Counted from the stretch's first letter, positions 1 through 9,609 are shown. The stretch: DNA of 64,000 nucleotides from Streptococcus sp. Marseille-Q0941 (GCF_943736975.1 NZ_CALSFO010000004.1:16444-80443), one strand, 5' to 3'. Made by a program: numbers and translations. Notes: generated from the letters alone by a model not told the origin.

Positions 1-374
1 AGAAAATATCCAAACACCACTCCCATTACTCCAAAACGAATGAGTGGAATCACATAACTCAAAATATGAAAGGTCGAAATTGGAAAAATTACGTATAAAA
101 AAGTGAAAGGACTTAAACTATTAAAGCCCCATACACTTGGCATTGCTCCTCCCAAGGATTTAGAGAAGGACCAAAACAGACCGCTAAAATCACCGCTCCA
201 AAATAGTTTATGTAATCCGATATAAAGTGGAAAATATTGTGAAAGAAAATCCCCACTATGCACCGATTTTTGTGAAAAGGGAGTCAACCCTAAACAAAGG
301 AAGACTCCTAACATACCCATAAATGGAACAAAGAATAGCGAACTAAATTTTAATTTCATTTTTGAAATTTTCAT
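1..374 (-). CDS. YfhO-family membrane protein, N-terminal part (truncated by window edge)
   Basis: An open frame runs from ATG at 374 (Shine-Dalgarno GGAG about 8 nt upstream) off the left edge; about 124 codons are visible. It begins with a short basic N-terminus and a transmembrane helix (residues 9-32), then a loop with HSGDFLSQYFPLY. It shares with the next gene the block FSKSxGGxMxxxWGFNxLSPFxFL, so the two are tandem paralogues of the YfhO/GT-C-like family. YfhO proteins are polytopic membrane proteins thought to transfer a sugar from a polyprenyl-phosphate donor to an envelope polymer. The gene lies 20 bp downstream of the complete paralogue and is probably in the same operon. The C-terminal part is outside the window, so intactness cannot be judged. 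Confidence 0.85.
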   Translation of the reverse strand, partial: MKISKMKLKFSSLFFVPFMGMLGVFLCLGLTPFSQKSVHSGDFLSQYFPLYIGLHKLFWSGDFSGLFWSFSKSLGGAMPSVWGFNSLSPFTFLYVIFPISTFHILSYVIPLIRFGVMGVVFGYF

Positions 375-394
375 TATAGTCTACTCCTACTAAA

Positions 395-3022
395 TTAAAT
401 CCATTTTTTATAAATCGCAAATCCATAAAGAGAGGTTGATAAGATTGAAATTAGAAAACCTGCAACAAAGCCATCTGGCAAATAAGTCATTTCAATTGTA
501 TGTTCACCTGGCGTAATTTTATATGCCAACAGGCTATCCCAAACTTTAGCAGTTTCAACTACTTTTCCATCTACTTTAACAGTCCAACCTTTTTCATATG
601 GAATACTTGTCATCATCCAAGTACTATCATCAGTTATATTAACCGTTCCTTTAAAACTACGATTATCCCAATAAGTTAATTTTATTCCTTGTAGTTGACG
701 TTCTTGAATGATACGATTTGCTAGAGCGCTATTAGAACGAGCTAAGCGTAATCCAGATAAATTATATTCATTATCCGAATCAATTTCAATCACTAAATCT
801 GTTGGTTGACCAACTGAATTATGTGCAATTTGAATAAATTGCGTTTGTTGGAATTTATCTTGGAATTCATAATTTTTGCCATTTAACATGACACGAACTT
901 TATTTTTATCTGTATGAGATAATTTTTGCGGAATTGCTACCCAATAATCCTCAGCAGATTGAGGTACTAAATGATAGGTTATTGTGCCTGGCCTTGAAGA
1001 ATCGATACGCTTATAGGTTTCCGGCTTAGACGGATCTACAACTTCCATATTATCCAGTTTCATATCATTTGCTCCGAGTACAGCTAAATAATTTTCGCTC
1101 GTTGCACCCATAGCTTGTACAATCTTATTTTGATTTTGAATCGGTTGATGATTCTCTAATTTTACATTCACCGTTTCATCATTAACACCGTAAGCAATTG
1201 GCAAAATCAAACCTGTCTCAAATGTCTTTGTTCTAGCAGCTTCATAAACAGGGGCTTTTGTCGTAATATCTTTACGCGTTACCATGTTTCCGAATACATA
1301 CAGCTTGGATGTATCAGGATAGTCCTCTTTAAGCACCGGTTTTGGAGTCACTAGATATTTTACCGAGAAGAGAGCATCTTGGAACGGAGTTCCTTGATAG
1401 TAGGTCGTTGCGTTAATTCCGTTGTTTCCTAAACGGTCAAATAAATCACGCGTACTATTTTCCAAGTTGGAACTGAAGACCGATAACCCTGGATAGTCCA
1501 CCATAAATGGATCATTCTTACTTAAATTAAATGATTTATTAATTCTGTAAAAATCACTGTGGTCAGGTCTAATTGGATTAATCGCTTCCTTTAATTGTAA
1601 AACAGCATCGTGATACTTATAGGCGTCTGTATACCCAACTCTTGATTGAACAAGTGCTGCATTAGCTGTTAACTCAACCACAGTCAAAGCAGCTATAATC
1701 ATCCAAGTTCTTTTTACTTTTGGATAGAATAATGTTGCAAGTAAAATTGCAAAAATCAAAATCGTAGCGAGACGTTGCCAAACTGTTAAGAAAGAATGTT
1801 GTTGTAACTGTACAATAGAAAAAATAACTGCGCCGCTAATCAGTAGGAAGCTAGCTTCTCTCTTAGTAAATTTTTCCACTTCTCGTAGACTTAGATAAGC
1901 CAAATAAACTAGGAAGAAAGCAATAATCCATGAGAAACGATAGAAAAATCCAGCAGGATTTTGTCCCATATGCCACAACTTACTTGTGAATTCATGAGCA
2001 CAAGAAATCAAAAATACGACGAGAACAAAGCTCGCTGCAATTTTACTCCATTTTGAAATCTTACTCGAAATAAAGTAATAAAGTGTTCCTAGTAAACCAA
2101 AGCTAGCCACATATATATTCGGCAAGTTAGGTCCAGCTGGCCAAGAAGTATTATCAAAAGCCCCTAAAAAGAGTTTTGCTAATATCTCAAACGGATTGAT
2201 TTGTAACTTAAAGTCAAATCTCAAGGAACTTTGTAAGCCCCCTTTTGTTGATACTAAACTAATAAGAATTGGGAGTAATACAGCTGATACTATTCCAACG
2301 GCTAGTATAGATGCAGCAGCTAATTTCCCTATTCTTGTTAGAATGACCTTTTTATCTCTGAAGTTCTCTGAACGTATAATGTAGAACAAAGCATAAATAA
2401 CTACAAAAATGCAGGTCATATAACCCATGTAAAATTGTACAAAGAGAGATAAGGCAAGCATGCCAATATAGCCTCTTGGAGACTTATTATCTAGTACTTG
2501 TTCAACCCCAATTAAAACTAATGGAAGCATGATCATTCCATCATAGAAAATTGGGTTCATTTGATAACTAACGTTAAACCCATTTAATGCGTAGATAGTA
2601 GCGACAATTGGAACCAAGTAGGCTTTGTTCTTTAATCCATCATAACGTTTAACCAAGAAATGTGCCATGGTTAATCCCATCGCCCCATAACGTAAGGCAA
2701 TAACGATTGGAACCACCCATTGGAAATTTTCTTCAGGAAATAGTAGGAACAGGAAGTTAAATGGACTCAACAGGTTGAAGCCCCAAATCCCTAACATCCC
2801 ACCTCCAATGGATTTAGAGAAAGAATAAAAGAAACTACTCCAATCTCCATTTAAAAATAAATGTTTGAAATAGGCATATAAGCCAATATACTGAGCATTA
2901 AAGTCAACTGCCATGAGTGACTTTGTCCCGAAAGGAAAGAAGCCATCAATAGCCCAAGCCACAATCATGATGGCCATAGGTGCAATAAAACTTGCTAGAT
3001 AGACTTTTTTCTTAGTCGTCAT
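395..3022 (-). CDS. YfhO-family membrane glycosyltransferase-like protein
   Basis: This 875-aa polytopic membrane protein has about a dozen hydrophobic helices in residues 1-430, one at the extreme C-terminus (about 850-870), and a large, probably extracellular region between. The first loop carries Asp40 in MAVDFNAQY, at the position where GT-C enzymes keep a catalytic acidic residue. In the family (Bacillus subtilis YfhO with CsbB) the membrane protein moves a sugar from undecaprenyl-phosphate-sugar onto lipoteichoic acid or another cell-surface polymer. The GT2 enzyme that would make the lipid-sugar overlaps it by 11 nt upstream, which supports a three-component glycosylation pathway. Family and partnership are well supported; the sugar and acceptor are not known from the sequence. 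Confidence 0.85.
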   Translation of the reverse strand: MTTKKKVYLASFIAPMAIMIVAWAIDGFFPFGTKSLMAVDFNAQYIGLYAYFKHLFLNGDWSSFFYSFSKSIGGGMLGIWGFNLLSPFNFLFLLFPEENFQWVVPIVIALRYGAMGLTMAHFLVKRYDGLKNKAYLVPIVATIYALNGFNVSYQMNPIFYDGMIMLPLVLIGVEQVLDNKSPRGYIGMLALSLFVQFYMGYMTCIFVVIYALFYIIRSENFRDKKVILTRIGKLAAASILAVGIVSAVLLPILISLVSTKGGLQSSLRFDFKLQINPFEILAKLFLGAFDNTSWPAGPNLPNIYVASFGLLGTLYYFISSKISKWSKIAASFVLVVFLISCAHEFTSKLWHMGQNPAGFFYRFSWIIAFFLVYLAYLSLREVEKFTKREASFLLISGAVIFSIVQLQQHSFLTVWQRLATILIFAILLATLFYPKVKRTWMIIAALTVVELTANAALVQSRVGYTDAYKYHDAVLQLKEAINPIRPDHSDFYRINKSFNLSKNDPFMVDYPGLSVFSSNLENSTRDLFDRLGNNGINATTYYQGTPFQDALFSVKYLVTPKPVLKEDYPDTSKLYVFGNMVTRKDITTKAPVYEAARTKTFETGLILPIAYGVNDETVNVKLENHQPIQNQNKIVQAMGATSENYLAVLGANDMKLDNMEVVDPSKPETYKRIDSSRPGTITYHLVPQSAEDYWVAIPQKLSHTDKNKVRVMLNGKNYEFQDKFQQTQFIQIAHNSVGQPTDLVIEIDSDNEYNLSGLRLARSNSALANRIIQERQLQGIKLTYWDNRSFKGTVNITDDSTWMMTSIPYEKGWTVKVDGKVVETAKVWDSLLAYKITPGEHTIEMTYLPDGFVAGFLISILSTSLYGFAIYKKWI

Positions 3023-3962
3023 TTTGCTCTCCTTTCACGGTTATGTTCGTTTGATCGATAAGATAATGTGGACGTTTCTTCACTTCGTAATAAATCTTAC
3101 CGATGTATTCTCCTAATACCCCGATGGAAATCAATTGAATTCCACCGAAGAGAACCACTGAGAAGATTGTAGTAAAGTATCCACTCACGAGTGAATTCGG
3201 TTCTACAAGGTATTGGATAAAGGTCCAAAGTACATAAACTAATGAAATTAGTAAGCAGAATAAACCAAAATTAATACACATACGAAGAGGTTTATCGTTG
3301 AATGATAAAATCCCTTGAATCGCATAGTTCAATGAGAACTTCAATGAGTATTTTGTTTCACCGACTGTACGTACTTGGTTTTCATATTCGATAACTTTTT
3401 CATTAAAGCCGATCCAGGCAAAAATTCCCTTAGAAAAACGATTGTATTCTTGCATAGATATAATGGCGTTTACAACTTTACGGCTAAACAATCGGAATTC
3501 AGAGACCCCGTCCATCAGCTCGATATCCATCATTTTATTAGCAAGTTTATAAAAATGTTTGGCTAAAAACGTACGGTGAGGTTTTTCGCCTGTACGTGTA
3601 CGACGAGCACTTACGACATCGTATCCTTGCTCATAAGCTTCAATCATTTGTGGAAGCATAGCTGGTGGATGCTGCAAATCTCCATCCATTAGAATAACTG
3701 CTTCTCCTGTTGCGTATTCAAGTCCTGCAATAGTTCCAGCTTCTTTCCCGAAATTTCGACTGAAGCTGATATATTTAACACGTGAATCGCCAGCTGCGAT
3801 AGCTAACATACGTTCAAAAGTACGGTCCTTACTTCCGTCATTAATAAAAATAATTTCAAACTCCGCTTTTGTAATTTGATTGATTTCTTTAACCAATTCA
3901 TCATACATTTTCTGAATCATATTCTCTTCGTTATAAAACGGAATTACTACAGATAATTTCAT
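3012..3962 (-). CDS. GT2 polyprenyl-phosphate glycosyltransferase (GtrB/CsbB type)
   Basis: The 316-aa protein has an N-terminal GT-A fold: VVIPFYNEE (residues 5-13), NDGSKD (41-46) and the DGD metal-binding motif at 93-95 followed by LQHPP. Two C-terminal transmembrane helices (about 230-252 and 262-285) end in the GEYIGKIYYE motif typical of DPM/GtrB/CsbB enzymes. These make undecaprenyl-phosphate-glucose or -GlcNAc on the inner membrane face. It overlaps the following YfhO gene by 11 nt, so translation is probably coupled and the product likely feeds it. The start is preceded by GGTAGG. It could be annotated bactoprenol glucosyltransferase; the exact sugar is an inference. Confidence 0.9.
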   Translation of the reverse strand: MKLSVVIPFYNEENMIQKMYDELVKEINQITKAEFEIIFINDGSKDRTFERMLAIAAGDSRVKYISFSRNFGKEAGTIAGLEYATGEAVILMDGDLQHPPAMLPQMIEAYEQGYDVVSARRTRTGEKPHRTFLAKHFYKLANKMMDIELMDGVSEFRLFSRKVVNAIISMQEYNRFSKGIFAWIGFNEKVIEYENQVRTVGETKYSLKFSLNYAIQGILSFNDKPLRMCINFGLFCLLISLVYVLWTFIQYLVEPNSLVSGYFTTIFSVVLFGGIQLISIGVLGEYIGKIYYEVKKRPHYLIDQTNITVKGEQNDD

Positions 3963-4046
3963 ATCTATCCTACCTTATTCTTTTTATTATAATCACTTCT
4001 ACTATAATAACATTTTTTTGAAGAAAGTGGCTACTCTTAACAAAAA

Positions 4047-4103
4047 TTTTTGTTTATTGTATAAAACAAATAAACAAAAAGGAAAATACTGATTAGTATT
4101 TTC
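4047..4103 (-). terminator. A+T-rich hairpin/terminator region after the SufT-like gene
   Basis: Two hairpins sit here. GAAAATACT-GATT-AGTATTTTC (4082-4103) has a perfect 9-bp stem and, read on the minus strand, is followed by CTTTTTG, as in a weak intrinsic terminator. Directly beyond it lies a perfect 12-bp A+T-rich inverted repeat (TTTTTGTTTATT at 4047-4058 against 4069-4080). Together they probably end transcription of the SufT-like gene before the glycosyltransferase operon. Confidence 0.55.
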
Positions 4104-4142
4104 AACACAATTTATTGTTCTTTCTTTATCTTTCTATAATCC

Positions 4143-4484
4143 TTAACGCGGAGGTAACCCTAAGGCTATACGGCCATAGCGACTAATGCGTGTAATCTTC
4201 CATGCTGGAGACCAGGTAACCTCAACCTTGACATCCTCAATTCCATCAATTTGTTTCAAGCCTGCCACAATCTCGATTGGCAGACTTTCTGCACAGTCAC
4301 AGGCAGTATCTGTGAAGGTCATGACAACTGTACAAAGGCCAGTATCATCTAAATGAATCTCATAAATCAATCCAAGATTGTATACATCTAACTCTACATC
4401 TGTATCATAAACTTTTTCGAGTACTTCAATGATTTGATCTTCCAATTCTAGAGCACGGTTATTGATTTTGATGTCTTCTCTCAT
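4143..4484 (-). CDS. MIP18/SufT-like (DUF59) iron-sulfur assembly factor
   Basis: This 113-aa DUF59/MIP18-family protein has the typical YNLGLIYEI strand, then VMTFTDTACDCAESLP with two cysteines, then a second half ending in TWSPAWKITRISRYGRIALG. Family members (SufT, PaaD-like, eukaryotic CIA2) act late in Fe-S cluster assembly or transfer. A longer frame opens at 4511, but the start at 4484 has GGAGGG six bases upstream (4491-4496), so the shorter form is chosen. The usual DPE motif reads DVEL here. It stands alone between the glycosylation operon and adr, and nothing nearby points to a specific client. Confidence 0.85.
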   Translation of the reverse strand: MREDIKINNRALELEDQIIEVLEKVYDTDVELDVYNLGLIYEIHLDDTGLCTVVMTFTDTACDCAESLPIEIVAGLKQIDGIEDVKVEVTWSPAWKITRISRYGRIALGLPPR

Positions 4485-4566
4485 TGCATTCCCTCCATTT
4501 TTAGACTGCACCTATTTTCTCATAATTCTGACAATTTGGCAAGTTTTTCCCAATTCTATTTAAAGC

Positions 4567-4595
4567 AAAAAGTAGAGATTATATCTCTACTTTTT
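4567..4595. terminator. Intrinsic terminator after adr
   Basis: AAAAAGTAGAGAT - TAT - ATCTCTACTTTTT forms a perfect 13-bp stem with A/T runs on both sides, six bases past the adr stop. It would work mainly for the minus-strand adr transcript. Confidence 0.85.
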
Positions 4596-4600
4596 AGTGT

Positions 4601-6418
4601 TTATTTTGATTTGACAGGTTTATCTGCAAGAGCTTTAACGGCAGCATTAATGGTTTCTGAGTAAAGTTTAGCTCCTTCATCCTGCTTGGTAGTATCACTA
4701 CCGAAGTGAACCCGGTCTGTTCCCTTCCAAATATCTGGATGATCTTTGGCTACCTGGTTCCAATCTGCAAGTGCAATATATGGATATTTTTGTGCTAATT
4801 CACGCGCATAGTTTGCGTACTGTTCTACATAAGGTTGCGTTTCCTGCGTTGTATCCCCCTCATATGGAGTTACTAAGACAAGCTGATGCCCCTTCGGTAG
4901 ATTTGTTACCAGCAAATCTAAATCAGCCTTATAATTCTCAGGATTATTAACACCTGTCGCAATGACTACAATTTTAGGCAAGGCTTTATTCTGACTGTAA
5001 TTCAGCATCAATTCATTTGCCTGCTTGGTATTTCGACTAACCTGACCATCAATCTGTGCATCTGGTAAGACTTCCTTCAGTCCATCTGAAGCACGCAAGG
5101 TTACCGAATCTCCTATGATGGACACGCCATCAGCTATGTTGTAGCGACTAGCTTCTGCTTGTTCTGCCATCGTTTTTGTTCGAGTGATATTGGTTTGAGC
5201 CTGATTGAGACCATTAACCATCAAATCCGTTTCGAATGCACCTACTTGAGGAGCTATCAGTATCACGACAAGGGTAATCAGACCAAGTACTCCTGCACTA
5301 CCAGCAAAGATTGGTTTGATGTGCGGAATTTCTTTTGCCTTTTGCAAGAGTTCAGTAGATTTTCCTGCGATCAACGGTTCGATGATATAGAAAGAAAGGG
5401 TTGCAAAGAGATAAGAAAAGATGGTCGTGAAAATTACTGCTAGCAGGTTGCCCATCAATTGAGAAAAGATAATATAAAACGGCCAGTGGAATAGATAAAC
5501 AGCATAGCTAGTATCTGCTAAGAAGCTAATCACCTTTGGTTCTTCGATTGTCGGTGTTTTATCATGCAAGACGCGTGCTGCAACAATCATCAGAAGCGCA
5601 GCTAAACTTGCCAACAAGAAGCCGAATAAATAGGCAAAGAGATAGGTGAATTTCACAAAGAAGGTCAGTAATAGCAAGACTCCGAGCCCAGCTCCAAAGA
5701 CTAGCAAAGTCTGCTTCAAATCCAAGCTTCTATTCAAACGTTTAAGAAGTGGCGTTGCATGACGAACTCCTATTACGGTAGCAAGCACACTACCTAAGAA
5801 GAATGGATAAACATGAGTCAAACTTGAGAAGTATACTGTTGAATAAGAACTTACAATAAAGCTACCGATAAACATCGAAAGGAAACTAATGATAAAGGCA
5901 GCTGATGAAAGTAGAAAGATTGTTCCTCGTAGTTGTCCGCCTGATTTTGCTCGCTTAGATAGGAACCAGACTGCCAAACCCCACAAGATATAATAATGAA
6001 CTTCGACAGCTAAGCTCCAGTTGTGAACAAAGAGGTGAGGGATAAACTGAGATTCATAACTTCCTCCTGTCAACATTTCATAGAAGTTAGTCATAAATCC
6101 TAGAACACCGGCAATCTGACCACCAATTCCTGCCACATAATCTTGGCGAACCAAGAAGGTAAATGGCATGATGACAAGAATCATTAAAACGACCGGTGGA
6201 AAAATCCGATAGAAACGTCTTCTAAAAAATCCTAAGATATCAATCTTCCCTTTTTGTCCAAATTCTTCTAATAAAAGTGACGTAATCAGAAAACCTGAGA
6301 AGGTAAAGAAGACGTCAACTCCGAAGAAACCTCCTGGGAAAGTCGTTTGAAAGAAATGATACAAGAGTACCAAAAGCAAACCTGTAATCCTAATCAAGGA
6401 AAACCATTTAATACGCAT
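4601..6418 (-). CDS. adr: Peptidoglycan O-acetyltransferase (Adr/OatA-like), AT3-SGNH
   Basis: The 605-aa protein combines an acyltransferase-3 membrane domain (residues 1-350, about ten helices; Arg10 and His21 in the first helix, SGFLIT at 41-46, HNWSLAVEVHYY at 132-143) with an extracellular SGNH esterase-like domain (about 430-600; GDSV with Ser438, GVN at 489-491, catalytic pair Asp568/His571 in DRVH). This is the OatA architecture, which O-acetylates MurNAc in the wall and confers lysozyme resistance; the pneumococcal orthologue is Adr, and linkage to tgt matches my recollection of the pneumococcal order. It is monocistronic, with terminators on both sides. The catalytic residues are seen; the substrate follows from the family. 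Confidence 0.88.
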   Translation of the reverse strand: MRIKWFSLIRITGLLLVLLYHFFQTTFPGGFFGVDVFFTFSGFLITSLLLEEFGQKGKIDILGFFRRRFYRIFPPVVLMILVIMPFTFLVRQDYVAGIGGQIAGVLGFMTNFYEMLTGGSYESQFIPHLFVHNWSLAVEVHYYILWGLAVWFLSKRAKSGGQLRGTIFLLSSAAFIISFLSMFIGSFIVSSYSTVYFSSLTHVYPFFLGSVLATVIGVRHATPLLKRLNRSLDLKQTLLVFGAGLGVLLLLTFFVKFTYLFAYLFGFLLASLAALLMIVAARVLHDKTPTIEEPKVISFLADTSYAVYLFHWPFYIIFSQLMGNLLAVIFTTIFSYLFATLSFYIIEPLIAGKSTELLQKAKEIPHIKPIFAGSAGVLGLITLVVILIAPQVGAFETDLMVNGLNQAQTNITRTKTMAEQAEASRYNIADGVSIIGDSVTLRASDGLKEVLPDAQIDGQVSRNTKQANELMLNYSQNKALPKIVVIATGVNNPENYKADLDLLVTNLPKGHQLVLVTPYEGDTTQETQPYVEQYANYARELAQKYPYIALADWNQVAKDHPDIWKGTDRVHFGSDTTKQDEGAKLYSETINAAVKALADKPVKSK

Positions 6419-6469
6419 ACGAGTTTATTCTCCCTTTCGTTATACACTTTATTCTATCAAAAAAAGAAG

Positions 6470-6499
6470 AAAAATCCTACGAGAAAACGTAGGATTTTT
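6470..6499 (-). terminator. Intrinsic terminator after tgt
   Basis: AAAAATCCTACG - 6 nt - CGTAGGATTTTT is a perfect 12-bp stem just downstream of the tgt stop on the minus strand, ending in a T run. Confidence 0.88.
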
Positions 6500-6518
6500 A
6501 GCTTCCATAAATTCCATT

Positions 6519-7664
<1,146 letters not shown>

Positions 7665-7676
7665 TTACCTCCGAAG

Positions 7677-7718
7677 CTGGGAAAGACAGTCCCAGTTCTT
7701 ACTTTGTGCCCAGGGGCA
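7677..7718 (-). promoter_or_regulatory. Paired hairpins in the tgt leader
   Basis: On the tgt strand the leader contains TGCCC-CT-GGGCA (7718 to 7707) and CTGGGA-CTGTCTT-TCCCAG (7695 to 7677), the second ending about 7 nt before the Shine-Dalgarno sequence. They could modulate translation. They do not match the preQ1-I or preQ1-II consensus as I know it, so no riboswitch is claimed. Confidence 0.35.
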
Positions 7719-7762
7719 TACTGTATGATTCTATCAAAAAAAACAGGAACTGTCACGAACTA

Positions 7763-7771
7763 TGGTATAAT
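7763..7771 (+). promoter_or_regulatory. Extended -10 promoter of the DUF975 gene
   Basis: TGGTATAAT is a perfect extended -10. No clear -35 is visible. The predicted transcription start falls at or next to the ATG at 7778, which implies an almost leaderless mRNA. Confidence 0.7.
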
Positions 7772-7777
7772 GAAAGA

Positions 7778-8635
7778 ATGAAGTACCCAAAAATTAATTT
7801 AAAAGAAGTTCGCCAGCAGGCTAGACAATTTCAAGCCGAGCATCCTCGCTTGCTGCTTGTCTTTTTATTGCCAAGTATCCTCTTGATTCTATCTAGCTTT
7901 ATCAGACCTTTATCCCTACTTGATGAAGGCATTCTTGAACAGTCCTTCTTGAACTTTCTAGGAACCACGATTCAGTCTGCTCTCTTTCCAATAGCTGTTG
8001 GATTTACAAGTTCTATCATCCTAGCTGGTGCTCTCTTTACCACGATTAATCTTTACAGAATTTCTGAGATAGAGCTTTCCTTTAAAGATAGCTTGTCCTT
8101 ACTTGATAATCGCTTCTTTACCCAGACTTTTCTAACTCTCTTACTCAAGCGTTTCTATCTCTTTTTATGGAGCATCCCTAATCTTTTTGGAGTCTACTTG
8201 CTCTTTTATAGCAGTGCAATGGCTCGTAAATTTGTGGAACTTCATCCCGAATTTCCATCTGTCGACGTCACCAATCCAGATATCGAACATTTCCTACTTA
8301 CTTTCGCTCTCTATTTCTTTGGTAGCGTCCTAGTCATGATTTTGGGAACCATTATTTATCTTCCGCAATATTACGCCTATTCCCAAGTCGAACTGCTCCT
8401 ATGCGATACCCTTGCAATCGGAATTGCCAAACCAAGCCGCGTACTTCAGACCAGCCGTTTCCTTATGAAAGGCTATAAGTTCCAACGCTTTGTCCTTGAT
8501 TTGCAGCTACTCCCTTGGTATATCCTTATCTGGATTAGCTTTGGAATTGCAAGTATCTCTACTTTCCCTTATATCTATAGTAGTCAAATCTTCTTCTATC
8601 AGAGGCTACTCGAGATCAAACGTAGAAAAGTGTAA
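7778..8635 (+). CDS. DUF975 family membrane protein
   Basis: This 285-aa integral membrane protein of the DUF975 family has four to six hydrophobic segments (about residues 25-45, 65-90, 122-150, 180-210, 240-265). An upstream in-frame ATG at 7646 would start inside tgt on the opposite strand; MKYPKINLK at 7778 fits the family start. No Shine-Dalgarno precedes 7778, and a TGGTATAAT promoter ends at 7771, so the message is probably leaderless. DUF975 proteins have no established function. The gene is divergent from tgt and ends at a terminator shared with the convergent DUF1304 gene. Confidence 0.8.
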   Translation: MKYPKINLKEVRQQARQFQAEHPRLLLVFLLPSILLILSSFIRPLSLLDEGILEQSFLNFLGTTIQSALFPIAVGFTSSIILAGALFTTINLYRISEIELSFKDSLSLLDNRFFTQTFLTLLLKRFYLFLWSIPNLFGVYLLFYSSAMARKFVELHPEFPSVDVTNPDIEHFLLTFALYFFGSVLVMILGTIIYLPQYYAYSQVELLLCDTLAIGIAKPSRVLQTSRFLMKGYKFQRFVLDLQLLPWYILIWISFGIASISTFPYIYSSQIFFYQRLLEIKRRKV

Positions 8636-8646
8636 TATTAGTTATT

Positions 8647-8684
8647 AAAAACCAGTACCTTCATAGAAAGTGCTGGTTGTTTTT
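8647..8684. terminator. Shared terminator between convergent DUF975 and DUF1304 genes
   Basis: AACCAGTAC (8650-8658) pairs with GTGCTGGTT (8670-8678) with one G-T wobble, flanked by A and T runs, so it can stop transcription from both sides. Confidence 0.8.
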
Positions 8685-9045
8685 ATTTCAAGAAAAGGAT
8701 ACTTAGCAAGGTTAGAATAGCTGGTCCACCCTGCTTTAGAATAATTCTTTTATCCGCAGTTAAGGAACCATACGCCGCTGCTCCTATGACAAATAAAACA
8801 AAGATTGTTACGATTTCTAAACTATGCGAAAAATAAATCCCATAGATCAGAAATACTCCAATCAAGGCATTATAAATTCCTTGGTTTTTAAACAGTGAGC
8901 TAACAGATGGTCGTACCAACTCTTCCTTGTCCATATGAAAGACTCGACTGGTTGCATCTGATTGGGTTGCTACACTCTCCAAATAAAAGATATAAAAATG
9001 TTCCAGGGCAACAAGAGTTGCCAAAATAGTAGTAATGATTGACAT
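8683..9045 (-). CDS. DUF1304 family small membrane protein
   Basis: The 120-aa protein has four predicted helices: the N-terminal ILATLVALEHFYIFYLE, the middle IYNALIGVFLIYGIYF and VTIFVLFVIGAAAYG, and C-terminal ILTLLSILFL. LEHFYIFYLE followed by a VF segment and QGIYNA is characteristic of DUF1304, a family of unknown function often linked to MarR regulators and stress. The gene lies 10 nt downstream of the MarR gene and is very likely in the same transcript, so MarR probably represses it together with itself. Confidence 0.85.
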   Translation of the reverse strand: MSIITTILATLVALEHFYIFYLESVATQSDATSRVFHMDKEELVRPSVSSLFKNQGIYNALIGVFLIYGIYFSHSLEIVTIFVLFVIGAAAYGSLTADKRIILKQGGPAILTLLSILFLK

Positions 9046-9055
9046 GGTTTTCCCC

Positions 9056-9481
9056 TTAAAATTCTATTTTTTCTAGACCTGAGACTAGGTTTGTCAGTAA
9101 AGTTGTCAACTCTTGCTGCTCAGCAGTCGATAAGATGTTCTCCATCTGCTCCTTCACTTTCAAGTGATGTTTAGGCGGATTGACCAAGAGTTGTTCCTTG
9201 GCTTCTTGAGTTAATTCAACTAGGACTTCTCGCTGATTGATCGGATTACGATTACGTTTGACATAGCCTTCTGACTCTAGTATCTTGAAATGGCGGGTCA
9301 AAGCTGCCTGATCAATCTGTAACATCTCTTGAACAGCTGTTTGGTTACACGGTGACTTTTGCAATAAAAATTGCAGAATTTGATAGCGGGTCAAACTAAT
9401 GCCCAATTGTTTCTCAAAAAGTTGAGTAATCGTCTGATCTACTAAATGGAGCTGGTACAGTAATTCATTTATTTCTGGCAT
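9056..9481 (-). CDS. MarR-family transcriptional regulator
   Basis: The 141-aa protein shows the MarR winged helix: ISLTRYQILQFLLQKSPCNQTAVQEMLQIDQAALTRHFKILESEGYVKRNRNPINQREVLVELT, where AALTRHFKILE is the recognition helix and NPINQREVLVELT the wing. It probably acts as a dimeric repressor of its own operon with the DUF1304 gene. Two copies of the near-palindrome TTGAYTTATCAA lie just upstream (9502-9528), consistent with autoregulation. The ligand is unknown; Cys98 region residues (SPCNQ) could be redox active, but this is speculation. Confidence 0.88.
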   Translation of the reverse strand: MPEINELLYQLHLVDQTITQLFEKQLGISLTRYQILQFLLQKSPCNQTAVQEMLQIDQAALTRHFKILESEGYVKRNRNPINQREVLVELTQEAKEQLLVNPPKHHLKVKEQMENILSTAEQQELTTLLTNLVSGLEKIEF

Positions 9482-9501
9482 TTCTATTCCCTTGAAAATG
9501 T

Positions 9502-9528
9502 TTGATTTATCAATAGTTGACTTATCAA
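9502..9528 (-). promoter_or_regulatory. Tandem palindromic operator upstream of the MarR gene
   Basis: TTGAT-TT-ATCAA (9502-9513) is followed 15 bp on by TTGAC-TT-ATCAA (9517-9528). Such repeated short palindromes overlapping a marR promoter are typical MarR operators. Binding by this MarR is an inference. Confidence 0.6.
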
Positions 9529-9578
9529 GTATAACTCAACGCGGTTAAAAATGCAACTATGTTGCTCACTCCCTAAAA

Positions 9579-9609
9579 ATAGCCTCCTGTCACAATCTCA
9601 GAAGGCTAT
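9579..9609 (-). terminator. Second terminator-like hairpin downstream of the LysM gene
   Basis: On the minus strand ATAGCCTTCTG pairs with CAGGAGGCTAT (11 bp, one wobble) and is followed by TTTTTA. It lies 50 bp beyond another terminator, so it is either a back-up or the end of an unannotated short RNA. Confidence 0.65.

Noticed and set aside
7677..7760. preQ1 riboswitch upstream of tgt
   Set aside because: Hairpins are present but neither the preQ1-I A-rich tail pseudoknot nor the preQ1-II pattern can be seen.
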